A stretch of 64,000 nt of DNA from G963676655 sp963678305 (GCA_963678305.2 CAXXVV010000003.1:124001-188000), one strand, 5' to 3'; shown: positions 24,545 to 34,585, counted from the stretch's first letter. The notes: a model not told the origin generated them from the letters alone. Translations and numbers: made by a program.

Positions 24545-26608
24545 ATGAAAAAAACATCGAAATTACCGGCCGCCGGTATGAACAATGTTGAAAACTACAT
24601 TACCAAACTAACCGGGGTCCGAAATCATTTCAGCTTTGTCTGGAAAAACAACCGCAAAATAGCCGTTTTCCGGCGCTTGAGCTTTCTCCTGCCCGACGAA
24701 ACGACGATGACCAGAATCAGGCTGCTGAATGAAGTCAAGCCACAGGCCCAAAACTCCGTGTTATCCGGGCTCTATGTTGGCGATGTAGAAATAGATAAGC
24801 AGGGGCGGCTAACCAACTCCTTGAAAAAACGCCGGGAAAAACTGCTGAAATACCTGCTGTCGGAACCGATGGGCGTATTTCCGGTCAAAAAAGAAACTCC
24901 CGGGCGTTACATCATTTATCATCCCGGCGATTTTATCGAAACTCTGATCGGCCAGGCCGAAAAAGTCACCGGAAAAATTCCTGAAATTGAAATCAGGGAT
25001 TATCAATGGCGCATCAGGCTGCCGGGAATGCAAATGATAGTTGACAGGTTCCGGCAGGCCTGCGAAATCGAAGCCGAAGAAAAGTTATTGCTGAAAATAC
25101 TTGGTGTCTCAGGGGATGACATCGGAGCATTCAGAAATCTGTCAATGCCGTTTTTGCTGTTCACCTTCGGTAAAACCATCAAAATCAGCGGAACCATGCG
25201 GCATGATATCAGGATAGCCAACCAGATTTCCGATCTGGTCCTGAATGCGTTGTTCGCAGAATACGAAAAACTCAAAAGTGATTTTCTCGCGGGAAAGGCA
25301 CACAAAGTATCTCCCCGGCAAAAGCTGCCGGAAATTATCGGTTACCCGAATCCGGAAATTATCCAGCCCCCATTTGGGCGCACGGAACAAAATATCGTAT
25401 CATATTCCGGGTCAAACGTAAAAATACCGGCCGGAGCTAATCATGGTCTTTACAAAGAGATCGCGGAACAGCAATATATTTATTTACGGGACTGCTGTGT
25501 GGCCGAGCCGGTAAAAGCGAAATTCAAGGGCCGGAAATATAGCGGGATCATCTCTACGCCAGACCCGACGATCTATTATCCGATATGGTCGGTGGATCAT
25601 TTTCTCAACACTCTGGCAATGGCGGACTTCGACCTTGAAACCGCACGTAAGATGCTTGTCGGCGGTTTTATATTTTTTATGCAGCTTGATGGCGCCGACG
25701 CCGGCGCAATACCGGTGAAAAAAGTTGAAAACATGATCGGCTCCACCTATCCGGTTTGGATACCGGCGATTGCGGCGATCTACAATAAATGCCAGGATAC
25801 TGAATTATTGAAATCAATCTTTCCGTTTCTTGAGTTGCATAATAATTACATTAATAAAACTTTACTGCGGGACGGCCTGTTTGTCGGCGCCGGCGGTTAC
25901 TGGAATGATTATTCATCAGGCCCCAAAATACATGATCGGGTTGCCGGAATCGGCATCAACTCTCTGATCGCGCTGGAAAAGAAGCTGATGGCAATATTCG
26001 CGACGGAAATTGGCCTTGACGCAACCGGATATCAGCAGGAATACGAAAGTCTGGCAACCCGGATCAACGAAACTTGCTGGAACGATGAAACCGGATTTTA
26101 CTATGATTATGACGCCCGGAACAAAGAGATTTTCAAAACGGTTGCGGGAAACCGCTTCCTGGGATTGGATAATCTGCTGCCCCTGCTGGGAGGATTTGTT
26201 CCGGAGGAAAGGGCAACTCGAATGGAAAAATATTTGCTCAGCAGTGATTATTACGGTAAATATCCGGCTATTACCACTGATTTCAGCCCTGACTATATGG
26301 ATGAGAGACGCTTGATGATATGGATTATGACTAACTGGCTGGTGATCCAGGGTCTGAACGCCTATGAACTGCACGCGCCCTCCCGATGCATCTCGGCAAA
26401 CATCTTCAATGGCCTTTTGCAGTCATGGACAGAGTACCGCTGCCTGCCTGAAGCGCTGTCCTCCACCCACGGCATGTATCAGATGGAAAATGCCAATCTT
26501 GCCGGCGTCGGCAGTTGGGCCGGGTTTTATCTTTATCTCAAAGAAATATATTACAAACAGGAAGCAAACCGGGAACTGCATAAACAAATCAGAACAAAAT
26601 TCAGCTGA
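24545..26608 (+). CDS. GH63/GH37-like alpha/alpha-barrel glycosidase
   Basis: 687 residues, no signal peptide, ribosome-binding site GGGAGAGG. The N-terminal 270 residues are not recognisable. From about 300 on comes an (alpha/alpha)6 barrel of the GH63/GH37/mannosylglycerate-hydrolase kind: YYPIWSVDHFLNTLAMADFD, GSTYPVWIPAIAAIYNK, GYWNDYSSGP, ETCWNDETGFYYDYDARN (the best marker), RRLMIWIMTNWLVIQGL and EALSSTHGMYQMENANLAGVGSWAG. Asp in the WSVDHF region and Glu near the end would be the acid/base pair by analogy. It probably hydrolyses an alpha-linked oligosaccharide in the cytoplasm. Its stop overlaps the convergent MerR gene by eight bases. Confidence 0.65.
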   Translation: MKKTSKLPAAGMNNVENYITKLTGVRNHFSFVWKNNRKIAVFRRLSFLLPDETTMTRIRLLNEVKPQAQNSVLSGLYVGDVEIDKQGRLTNSLKKRREKLLKYLLSEPMGVFPVKKETPGRYIIYHPGDFIETLIGQAEKVTGKIPEIEIRDYQWRIRLPGMQMIVDRFRQACEIEAEEKLLLKILGVSGDDIGAFRNLSMPFLLFTFGKTIKISGTMRHDIRIANQISDLVLNALFAEYEKLKSDFLAGKAHKVSPRQKLPEIIGYPNPEIIQPPFGRTEQNIVSYSGSNVKIPAGANHGLYKEIAEQQYIYLRDCCVAEPVKAKFKGRKYSGIISTPDPTIYYPIWSVDHFLNTLAMADFDLETARKMLVGGFIFFMQLDGADAGAIPVKKVENMIGSTYPVWIPAIAAIYNKCQDTELLKSIFPFLELHNNYINKTLLRDGLFVGAGGYWNDYSSGPKIHDRVAGIGINSLIALEKKLMAIFATEIGLDATGYQQEYESLATRINETCWNDETGFYYDYDARNKEIFKTVAGNRFLGLDNLLPLLGGFVPEERATRMEKYLLSSDYYGKYPAITTDFSPDYMDERRLMIWIMTNWLVIQGLNAYELHAPSRCISANIFNGLLQSWTEYRCLPEALSSTHGMYQMENANLAGVGSWAGFYLYLKEIYYKQEANRELHKQIRTKFS

Positions 26609-27128
26609 TAGACCATTTGCAGATTTCTTCAATCTCCTCAGGAGAAAAGCCGATAAAGGTCAGGATTTCACGATGAGCCGCCGGTGAATTTTGCTCAAGT
26701 TCCCGGTGCCAGTTTTTCATATCTTCTGAACTCATTCCGGTGTTGCGGAATATTCGAGTCCAGAATTCACGATCAATGACCGTTTTTTCCTGTTTGGATG
26801 CATCACTGAGCATGGAGGCAATAACCCGCTGCTGGACTCGCAGTTTTATAAGCTCGGCATTGATTGTTTTCAGACGTTTTCGCAGGTTTTCCTCAAGATT
26901 GCCGTTCTTTTTCCCGGCAATTATCAGCCGGATCGAGTCCAGCGACATTCCGGTATTGCGATAGAGGCAGATTTCTTTTAATCTGTCTCGTTCACGTTCG
27001 GAATATTTACGGTATCCGGCATCGTTTCGTGAATGCGGTCGAAGCAGACCGATCGAATCATAGTAGAGTAAGGTACTGCGAGACAATCCGAACTCTCCGG
27101 CCAGTTTACTGATGGTGTAAAATTTCAT
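26601..27128 (-). CDS. MerR family transcriptional regulator
   Basis: 175 residues from ATG 27128. Residues 1-70 are the MerR winged helix (FYTISKLAGEFGLSRSTLLYYDSIGLL, HSRNDAGYRKYSERE, and CLYRNTGMSLDSIRLII). A dimerisation coiled coil covers about 70-115 (NLEENLRKRLKTINAELIKLR). The C-terminal domain of about 45 residues (RNTGMSSEDMKNWHRELEQ... HREILTFIGFSPEEIEEI) is likely the effector or partner-binding part. The gene next door upstream encodes a stand-alone version of that same domain. Both genes follow a promoter with a 19-base spacer, the type MerR proteins untwist. Confidence 0.88.
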   Translation of the reverse strand: MKFYTISKLAGEFGLSRSTLLYYDSIGLLRPHSRNDAGYRKYSERERDRLKEICLYRNTGMSLDSIRLIIAGKKNGNLEENLRKRLKTINAELIKLRVQQRVIASMLSDASKQEKTVIDREFWTRIFRNTGMSSEDMKNWHRELEQNSPAAHREILTFIGFSPEEIEEICKWSIS

Positions 27129-27175
27129 GGTAAACAATTTACCGGAACGGAAGCGTCCTCCCGTTCCGGATCAGG

Positions 27176-27346
27176 TTATGAGTTTTTGCGGATCACGGCA
27201 ATTTCAGCCGACGGAATCTTCAACCACTCAAGAAACGCCTGGTGATCTTTCGGATATTTCGCTTCAAAATGCCGGTGAAACTCCAGCATTTGCCGTTCAC
27301 TCAGACCCGCTGCTTTAAAGACCTCTTTGATTTTTTCTTTTGTCAT
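27176..27346 (-). CDS. 56-residue protein equivalent to the C-terminal domain of the adjacent MerR regulator
   Basis: A short gene with a strong ribosome-binding site (GGAGGT, eight bases before ATG 27346), 47 bases upstream of merR and on the same strand. The protein reads MTKEKIKEVFKAAGLSERQM... and aligns with the MerR C-terminus without gaps over about 45 residues: G-L/M-S, M-x2-F/W-H-R, E, P-x2-H, L, EI-x2-I and a closing Ser are shared. No DNA-binding part. It may bind the same ligand or partner as MerR, compete in dimers, or be the ancestral single-domain form. Expressed from the 27405-27435 promoter. Function not known; the homology is seen directly. Confidence 0.75.
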   Translation of the reverse strand: MTKEKIKEVFKAAGLSERQMLEFHRHFEAKYPKDHQAFLEWLKIPSAEIAVIRKNS

Positions 27347-27404
27347 CTTGACTAACCTCCAATATATAACTTTTTTTTTAATATACCAGCCATGGCTATT
27401 GTCA

Positions 27405-27435
27405 AGTATAATCTGTAAAGCTATAGACAGGTCAA
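27405..27435 (-). promoter_or_regulatory. MerR-type promoter with 19-bp spacer
   Basis: On the minus strand TTGACC (27435-27430) and TATACT (27410-27405) are separated by 19 bases, longer than the optimal 17, which is the hallmark of promoters that MerR proteins activate by distortion. The spacer contains CTGT and ACAG arms around a central AGCT, a partial dyad. A second possible promoter (TTGACA at 27405-27400) overlaps. It would drive the small protein gene and merR. Confidence 0.6.
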
Positions 27436-27480
27436 CCCTTTTTTTGAGAAAAATATGTTTTTTATGAAGAAATTTAAATC

Positions 27481-30439
27481 TTAATAAACGATCGGGTAAT
27501 TTTCATACTCCGGCGGATAGCTTTTGCAGGCTTTAAATAAACGTTTCATCATCGCGGTTTCCAGCAGCAGCCGGATCCGGGTCAGATGCCCTTTACGCCA
27601 AAGTTGATCAACTTCCCTCGTTATATTATTGAGATTACGGCGTTGTCCGCCATTCAACCTGTATTGCCCTGAACTGGCATTGAGCTTTTTCAACCAGGCA
27701 ACCTGGTCGCCGATTCTTTTCTTAACCGCCACCGGAATATCGACTGTAACTTTATTAATTCTGGTACCGCGGTCAGCTTTGAAGGTCATCAGCTGAAACC
27801 CCTTTAAATCCAATTCCAACGGCTTGCCGCTTAATTTTCCCCCGACTGCCAAACGTCCGAGTCCGCTAACACTTTTAAAGGTGATTTTTACCTTGACAGG
27901 GCTGCTGAGGGTGTTGACGACGTAAAAGAGGTACTTGTTGCCAGTTTCCAGGCCGCGCACTGTTACCGGATCAACCGCATCGGCACAAACCTTGAACTGA
28001 GTCGCAGGCAGACGGCAGTATTCGTTGGTGAATTCCCGCAGTACCGGTTGCCCAACCGTATAAGCGTTACCGCCATCCGCCAGCATGACCGCGTCGTGCA
28101 GCGCCAGCGAAAGCGACCAGCGTTCAAGATAATTGCGTCCAGCCGGATTGACCGTACCGCTCAACCATTTCCATTTTGTTTTCGGACCGTACCCAAGATC
28201 CTTCGGAAACATTACGCCCTCCGGGTCCTCAAAGTAGCATTGGCTGTGCCTGAACAAAGCCTGCCCCTGCAGGGCACAGACTTTATTCATCATGGCCTCC
28301 ACAAAACGATCCCGGATATACGGTTTGATCGGATTGCGGCCATAAGTCGCGCCGACCACCATTTGCACTCCGGGGATGCCCTTCAACGCTTCCGCAGCTA
28401 AACCTTTTTCCCGCATTGTATCATCGACAAACAAATACAGTTTCAGGTCTTTTCGGATTTTCCGAAGTGCGCCGGCCAGTTCGGCCATGTTGTCCGCTAT
28501 CGCCTTGCAGCGCCATTCTATCCACGCTTTTCTCTTATGTTTCATCAACCATTGGTAGCGTTTGCTGAAACGTTGAGGATCATCGCCCGCGACCGGGATC
28601 TTTATTCCGGTATCGGTTGAGAATTTTGAGATCGTATAATCGCCATAGCCCCAATTAATATCACGAAAATTGTTCAATCCGAAATTCATCCAGGTCCAGG
28701 TCCTGATACTGACGCCGTCAAACTGCTTGTAGTCTTTGTAACGTTCGGCAAATTCCAGCAGCATACCGTTATACCAGGCTTTGGTTGTCGGATGGATTGG
28801 ATTGACATACATCCGGGGATATTTCATTGTTGTCTTGCCGTCTTTACTGACAAGGAAGTAATCATTAGGCTGCCCGTCCAGGGGCATCAAATCCCTGGCT
28901 TCCGGCTGGAAGTCGAAAATACATGACATACCGTATTTTTCCGCCACCAGCAAGGTAATCGCGGCATAATCGTCGGAAAACCGGCCGCCAAACATAATAT
29001 TGAAAGTCGCCGGATATAAACTTACCTGATATACCGATAACGTATGCCAGAGCATATTTCCGCCAAAATATGAAATCATATCGGCCCAGTTTTCAGTATA
29101 TTGGATAAAATTATCTATTCCGGACCCCTTTGACTTAAAACCGCCGTAAGCATGCTTGATCGAACGCCCCTCTTCATACCAGTTGCCGAAACGCCTGGTC
29201 TTGCCGGAAACCGGAATATCCATCGGTTCGACCCCGTCTTTTATCCGGTATATCCTGATTTTTGACGCGGCCGCCTGAAGTTTGTCTTTAACGTTCATAA
29301 CCACCACCCGCATTTCGGAGCCGGAAGGCCGGATAAAGATCGGACAATGTCTGCATCCGGTTCGATAAAGCGAATTCACCGCCGCAGTCCGCGCCGTCGG
29401 AAGGCGGATATGCTTTGTCCTCCCCGGTCCTCACTGCCACACATTGAACCCGCATTTCATCATCCGGATAATCGACTTCGACCTGATACAGGACATATTT
29501 CTCCGGAGCCTTGAATTTATAGGCGTACCAGCTGGATGGTTTATTCCGGCGAAACGGCAGAAAGCCGAGACTGCCGGTCTCACGGTAGTTGCCAAACGGC
29601 TTGTTTACAATTTCCGTCTTCCCGCCGGAAACATAGTCCGGTGAGGTTTTAACGCAATCAATCTCTTTAACCAGTTCCCGCCGCAAAGGAGCATTTGACC
29701 GGGCTGCAGGAGAGGTATCGATCACATAAAAATATTCATGCGGCAAATCGTTATTAGATATATGTTTATCGTTGATGATATATCTGGTGTAAAAGCGTCC
29801 GGCCTCCGAACACGGAATTTTCAGACGTTGCCGAATCAGCTTGTTTCCAGCCGGGACAGCTATTTGATATTCACCTGTTTTCCGGTTGGTTGCGGCGTTC
29901 ACCACCTCAACTTTCAGCGTTGCAGGCGCAGCCAAATCCCCCGCGGTGATGTCAAGCAGAAAATCGTCGCCTTTGCGCAGAATGGCGTTACGGACAAAGG
30001 GATTGCCAATCCTGATATTTACCCGGTTAAGCAATCCAAACGGAGCAGTTCTGACCGTTATTTTTTTCAAATCCTTGAATTTCAAAAACCACAAATTACG
30101 CTGAACGGATAAAACATGTTCACCTTTCTTGAGGAAAAAATTTCCGGCTGTTTTAGTGTTTGCGGACCGGAAGGCATACTGGCCGTCAACCATAACCTCA
30201 TAGTGGTAGACGCCGCCGGAGAACAAGATCTGATACCAGGCATCCCGCGGCACCGCAAATTTATACTCAAATTTGCCGTTTACCCCGTCAAGTGAGCCCT
30301 TTTGCCGGACTTTGTCCTGAACACCTGTGAAAGTAAGTGCTTTATCAAATTTAACCGGATCGATGGAGGTTTCCCAGGCGGTCAACACCGGCAATGTCCA
30401 CAAAAGCAAAGCTGCCGGAAATAGAATTTTTTTATTCAT
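27481..30439 (-). pseudogene. Frameshifted paralogue of the large NWGYGD-motif TIM-barrel-like secreted protein
   Basis: Two overlapping frames (30439-29288 and 29379-27481) together match the proteins at 38067 and 41365 from end to end. The first frame follows the paralogues to SNRMQTL, then leaves them; the second takes over at IFIRPSGSEM. Removing one base near 29341-29345 joins them into 985 residues, comparable with 1040 and 1370 in the paralogues. Features: signal peptide (KKILFPAALLLWTLPVLTA), an N-terminal beta-sandwich with YQILFSGGVYHYEVMVDGQ, and a barrel-like region with NPIHPTTKAWY, FDGVSIRTWTWMN and NWGYGDYTISKF...DTGIKIP. Probable hydrolase or lyase of unassigned family. Either a disabled gene or a sequence error; the reading is otherwise clean. 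Confidence 0.75.
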
Positions 30440-30466
30440 GATTTATCCTGTTTGAATTATTTATTT

Positions 30467-30513
30467 AGTGTCCAGTTTCACGATGAATTAAATATCACAT
30501 GAAACCGAACACT
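30467..30513. repeat. 14-bp inverted repeat between lacI-type gene and the downstream gene
   Basis: AGTGTCCAGTTTCA (30467-30480) and TGAAACCGAACACT (30500-30513) pair at 12 of 14 positions around a 19-base A+T-rich centre. It lies 28-75 bases upstream of the start at 30439 in the 131-base gap after the LacI-family gene. It could be an operator or processing site. It contains GTTTC...GAAAC in the opposite order to the LacI operators at 34.2-34.5 kb, so it is probably not the same site. No T-run follows, so it is not a standard terminator. Confidence 0.4.
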
Positions 30514-30570
30514 AGAGAACCTGCCGCTGAAACAGCAGGGTAACGGTGCAGGGAAAAATCTCGGCCTGAT

Positions 30571-31593
30571 TTATATTTTGGCGGTCGACTCACGGGCAAT
30601 CAGCTCGACCGGAACTAATTCATGGTTTATCTTCTTTGTTTTAGCGATGTCGGGATTTTCCAACATATGCTTGAAAACACATTTTGCGGCTTCCAGTCCG
30701 ACTTTTTTGCCATCCTGCCTGATCGTGGTCAACGCCGGCAGCAAATGTTCACTGAAAACCAAATCAGCATATCCGATAATACTGAGATCCTCCGGAACCC
30801 GGAGCTTCATCTCCTTGGCGACGGAAAAAACTTCAAGCGCATGAAAATCCGTAGTGGCGAAAAACGCGGTCGGCCGGTCCGGGGACGAAAGTATATTCCG
30901 GATGCTCTCCCTGAACTCAGTTTCCGACGGACGGAACGGATAAAGTCTGGCAATATTTTTCTTCTGCAACTCCACTCCCGCCTTGTCAAGAACGGAGGTA
31001 AAGCCCCGCAAACGGTTGTCGCAACTGGACATTCCGGCGCCGTAATAAGTACATGCCACATTTTTATGGCCCAGTTCAAGCAGATGCTCAGCGGCAAGCC
31101 TGCCACCCATTGTATCGTCAGTGTCGATTGAATCGCATTGAAGTCCGCCCAGAACCGGGCCGACAACCATAATCGGAATATTGAGCTTTATCAGGTCGGC
31201 AAAATCCTCTTTGGTTGTTTCTTCATTGATTATACTGATGATCAGGGCGTCGATACGATGATCCATCATCCTTTTGAGGCAATCAGCCATCGAAGAAACA
31301 GAGGAGTCCAGCAGGATCGGCAAATGATTTTGGGCAATCAGATATTCCTGAATACCGCAGGCAATATCCATAAAATAGGAAACCCTGAAGCCCGGCAAAA
31401 TGACCCCGACACTGCGCGTTTTGCCGCCGAAGGCGACCGAGCCGATAGCGCTGGGGCGGAAGTCTACCCTTTCCGCGATTTCCAGAATCCGCTCACGCGT
31501 TTCTTCCGACAGCCCTTTGGCATTGGAAAAAGCCCGGGATACGGTTGCCGGGGAAACTCCCGCCAGTTTAGAAAATTTACGCAGTGATATCAT
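30571..31593 (-). CDS. LacI family transcriptional regulator
   Basis: 340 residues. Residues 3-50 are the LacI helix-turn-helix (LRKFSKLAGVSPATVSRAFSNAKGLSEETRERILE) with the hinge helix after it. The rest is the sugar-binding periplasmic-protein-like core: SVGVILPGFRVSYFMDIACGIQEYL, IPIMVVGPVLGGLQCDSIDTDD, GGRLAAEHLLELGHKNVACTYYG, PTAFFATTDFHALEVF and LSIIGYADLVFSEHLLPALTTIRQD. It begins 20 bases after the stop of the mutarotase-like gene and so is in the minus-strand operon starting at the 34240-34268 promoter. Two GAAACATG-type operators at 34.2 and 34.5 kb match a LacI-family site at each divergent promoter, so it probably represses both arms of the locus. Confidence 0.92.
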   Translation of the reverse strand: MISLRKFSKLAGVSPATVSRAFSNAKGLSEETRERILEIAERVDFRPSAIGSVAFGGKTRSVGVILPGFRVSYFMDIACGIQEYLIAQNHLPILLDSSVSSMADCLKRMMDHRIDALIISIINEETTKEDFADLIKLNIPIMVVGPVLGGLQCDSIDTDDTMGGRLAAEHLLELGHKNVACTYYGAGMSSCDNRLRGFTSVLDKAGVELQKKNIARLYPFRPSETEFRESIRNILSSPDRPTAFFATTDFHALEVFSVAKEMKLRVPEDLSIIGYADLVFSEHLLPALTTIRQDGKKVGLEAAKCVFKHMLENPDIAKTKKINHELVPVELIARESTAKI

Positions 31594-31613
31594 TTTTTAC
31601 CTTTATCAATAAA

Positions 31614-33432
31614 TCAATATAAAATATATTTAGAGGTCCATTCGCAACTTTCGCCCGGGGCGATGTCTATCCATTTAAAGATTTCCGGACAAACCGCGTT
31701 CTTATTTACGAATAAATAATAATTAAACGGAGCATAATCTCCTGTAACCTTAATTCCTCGTCCGCTTGGAACATGGCATAAATCAGCATAATTATGGGTT
31801 TTGCGGCTGAACCCTTTCAACTCACTGAAAACTGTCTTACCATTTAAATATAATGAATTTCTCTTTTTTTCAACTCCGCGTCTGATATTTTTCACAAATG
31901 AAACCGGAAAATTAAAATCAAGTTTGTAATTTTTATTCACTTTGTCACCGTCAATCGCGAAAAAATTATGGGCGTAATGGGTGGTTTGAATTCTTTTTGT
32001 TCCGGTATTCATCAATTTATAAGTTACCCGGATGACCGGCTGGCCCGGGTCTATTGCCACCGTTTTTTTCATATTTATAGGCCCAGCCGCGAGGCGCTTT
32101 CCCATTCTGCCTGAAGACAACGCTGTCTTTATTAACTTTGGTCGTAAAAGGAAATTTTACAACCGGACGGTACGGGTTATTGAAAAACGGCTTACGTTCT
32201 TCAGTTTTAACAAATGTTCCAACTCCGACCCGGATAAACTCTTCTCCCGGTTTGGCGTCGTCATACGCGATCGGGTCCCTGAATTCCCCGGCAATACTGC
32301 CGGCGCTGTCGTCGGTTTTCGGGTGGCGTTTTTCCGGGTTTGGATTGACGTAAAAATATTGATGTCCATTGTGTTTGACGGAAGTAAGAATACCGGAAGG
32401 ATCAAAACGATCTCCCCGGCAATAACCGCGCCGCCAATCCGGGAGCGCCACTTCCGCGGTAACTTTGCCGTTACTGATAGTCACACGCGGCCAGTCGTTC
32501 AGATACTTCGTCTCGTACTTTAAATATTCCGGCGCATCGGTCTGGAAACCGGCACCTTTCAAAGCAGACGTCGCCAACTCAAACCGAAGCGGCTGCCCCG
32601 GTTTTTCAGCTTGAACGATAATCCTGGTCACCCGGTAGCGGAACTGATTCCATTTCAACTTTACCGTTTTGCTGCCTGGTTTATCCAGCCGCATAACGAT
32701 TTTACCGTTAACACTCATTACCGCCGGAGTCGAAACGGTCAATTTAAACCAGTAAGCGGAAAACCTTCGCGGACTGAAAAACAATGTTCCGGCAGTGGCA
32801 ACCTGACCAACTGGAGCGATAACCTCCAGTTCTTCCCCTGATTCCTTAACCGGATTCCATTGAACATCTGCGGGCAGGTCAAGCTGTTCCTCCACAATTT
32901 TACTTTCCAGGACCGACTTCGCGGACTTAAGCGAAATCTGTGCGGTTTTCCAGTTTTTCGCTTTTGCGCTGAAATACCGGGATGGTCTGGCGTCAATATA
33001 AATAATTCCAATATTGTTCAGATCATCGGATTTCAGATTAATAACCGGTTTCCCCAGTGTATCCGGGGTATTGACTTTCAATATTTTCAGACATTTCCGG
33101 CCTGACGCTTCTGTCTTACCCAGCTTTTTTCCATCCATATATGCGGTAAACGGCTTGAAACCGCCGCCGCTGATATAAGCAATCGTCAGCGTTTGCACAC
33201 CGGGAGAGTCAATCGGCAGGACGAATGAAACATCCCGGACCCGCCGGAATGTCATAACGATATCGTCATCCAGGCCGGGAACCAGAGAATTAACCGCCAC
33301 AGCCTCAAACTCAGCCGATTTTTGCAGATCCTTCCAGTTGAAAGCTCCTTCAGGAACCGTAGCTGAAACACCGGTCAGGACAAGGGACGACACTGCCGAC
33401 AGCAGCATGGTTGTTATAGAAGTTAAACGCAT
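31614..33432 (-). pseudogene. Secreted galactose-mutarotase-fold protein, interrupted by a frameshift at an A7 run
   Basis: Two frames (33432-32017 and 32120-31614) overlap. In the first, the protein reads ...WAYKYEKNGG and soon ends; in the second, ...KKTVAIDPGQPVIRVTYKL continues. The switch is at a run of seven A on the minus strand (32069-32063); six would give YEKTVAIDPG and one 605-residue protein. It has a signal peptide (LTSITTMLLSAVSSLVLTGVSA), beta-rich N-terminal domains, then a region (VTISNGKVTAEVALPDWRRGYC, GILTSVKHNGHQYFY, TTHYAHNFFAIDG, IAPGESCEWTSKYIL) with the strand pattern of aldose-epimerase-like sandwiches. Function unassigned. The break sits in a homopolymer, so sequencing error or transcript slippage must be considered besides mutation. 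Confidence 0.65.
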
Positions 33433-33441
33433 ATCTTTTGA

Positions 33442-34141
33442 TCAATAGCCGGAATAGTTCGGAAAAAGCCATCTTCTATAGTAGGAAGTTACAACCGCCA
33501 CCGGCAACGGAGGAGCCTTGAAACCGTCTGAATGACCATCAAGGAAATTCATATTAGCCCGCCCCGTCATCCCATGACGTTCGGTATCGATATAACCGCC
33601 AAAGATCTTGGGATAAAAATTGGCATGCTGGAAAAATGAACCGCCGCTGGCATCACCAAGATAAACTTTCTTTGACGGGTCCATCACTTTGACAATCTTA
33701 AAAGGAGAATCCGAACTTGATGCCTCCGACAGATGGCGGTTGCAGTGCCACGAAGGATAATTACCATTGAATTGTCCTTTAGGATTGGCACGGACAGGTA
33801 AATATATTCCCCGGTTTCTTCATCGGTTTATGATTTGCCTCATAAGTACCGCTTAATCCCAGGTAGGGAACCGCTTTGTCCGCCCAGACGTAGGCTGCAT
33901 TACTTATTTGATAAGTCGAAATGATGTAACCATTGTAATCAGCCTGATACTGGGTTTGCGCCAGACCGTGCTGTTTCAAGGCATTTATACAACCGATCGA
34001 CCGGGCTTTTTCCCGCGCTTTATTCAAGGACGGTAGCAGCATTGCCGCGAGAATAGCGATGATCGCGATCACTACCAGGAGTTCAATCAAGGTGAAAAGA
34101 CCGCATTGGCCAATGTTTTTTTGTTGTCGTGACATTTTCAT
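33442..34141 (-). pseudogene. Pseudopilin-like gene interrupted by a frameshift
   Basis: The N-terminal frame (34141-33779) encodes a clear prepilin leader, GLFTLIELLVVIAIIAILAA, then LNKAREKARSIGCINALKQHG and PGNIFTCPCQS before a stop. The next frame continues without a gap as RANPKGQFNGNYPSWHCNRHLSEA and runs to the family C-terminus NMNFLDGHSDGF (stop 33442). One extra base near 33785-33797 explains it; the restored protein is 232 residues, normal for the family. A strong ribosome-binding site (AGGGAAAG) and a near-perfect promoter stand upstream, so the gene was recently functional or the break is a sequencing error. It heads the minus-strand arm of the LacI locus. Confidence 0.75.
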
Positions 34142-34220
34142 GATGCTTTCCCTGTATTTATTTCGGTTATTTGGCTGATTTTCTATTTTAATTTTGGATA
34201 ATCACCGTTTCATCATTAAC

Positions 34221-34268
34221 GAAACATGTTGCATAATTAATTATACATAATTGTCATTAGTTTGTCAA
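34221..34268 (-). promoter_or_regulatory. Consensus sigma-70 promoter with LacI-type operator, minus-strand arm
   Basis: On the minus strand TTGACA (34268-34263) and TATAAT (34245-34240) are exactly 17 bases apart: a perfect promoter. Eight bases beyond lies GCAACATGTTTC (34232-34221), one arm-end base different from the palindrome GAAACATGTTTC at the plus-strand promoter. The operator covers the transcription start, so a bound repressor blocks initiation. It serves the pseudopilin and the genes behind it, including the LacI-family gene. The 180 bases between this promoter and the plus-strand one (34269-34448) show no gene or clear repeat. Confidence 0.75.
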
Positions 34269-34448
34269 CCCCTTGTTTTGTGTTTTTTTGACAAAAGAGC
34301 TGAAAATCTATTTTTTGACTTGAAAAACCAGCACAAAAAAGCACCTTGCAAGTTTTTTCCTACAGCAACAATTGTCAGAATCAAGTATTTACCAGCAACA
34401 TAAAACCTGAATTTCAGTTACTTTTAAGAGTTTTTTCCATATCGACTA

Positions 34449-34490
34449 TTGACATATTTGTAAACGGCATGTATTATTGAAACATGTTTC
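34449..34490 (+). promoter_or_regulatory. Sigma-70 promoter with LacI-type operator, plus-strand arm
   Basis: TTGACA (34449-34454) and TATTAT (34472-34477) are 17 bases apart. The perfect 12-base palindrome GAAACATGTTTC (34479-34490) begins one base after the -10, over the expected start point. Same arrangement and nearly the same operator as the divergent promoter at 34221-34268, arguing for one repressor controlling both. It drives the esterase gene at 34586 and the three large genes after it. A leader of about 100 bases follows. Confidence 0.78.
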
Positions 34491-34585
34491 GTTATAAGCT
34501 AACGAAAAATTTGATGAGATGACCCCCTGTAAAGAAACAGGTTGTTTACGCTTTAAAACCGGGCTTTATAAAATCAGGAGAGAAA

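Noticed and set aside
32060..32072. Programmed -1 frameshift at A-AAA-AAC in the mutarotase-like gene
   Set aside because: The slippery heptamer is present, but the continuing frame needs a +1 change (one base fewer), so -1 slippage would give the wrong frame. Sequence error, mutation or transcript slippage fits better.
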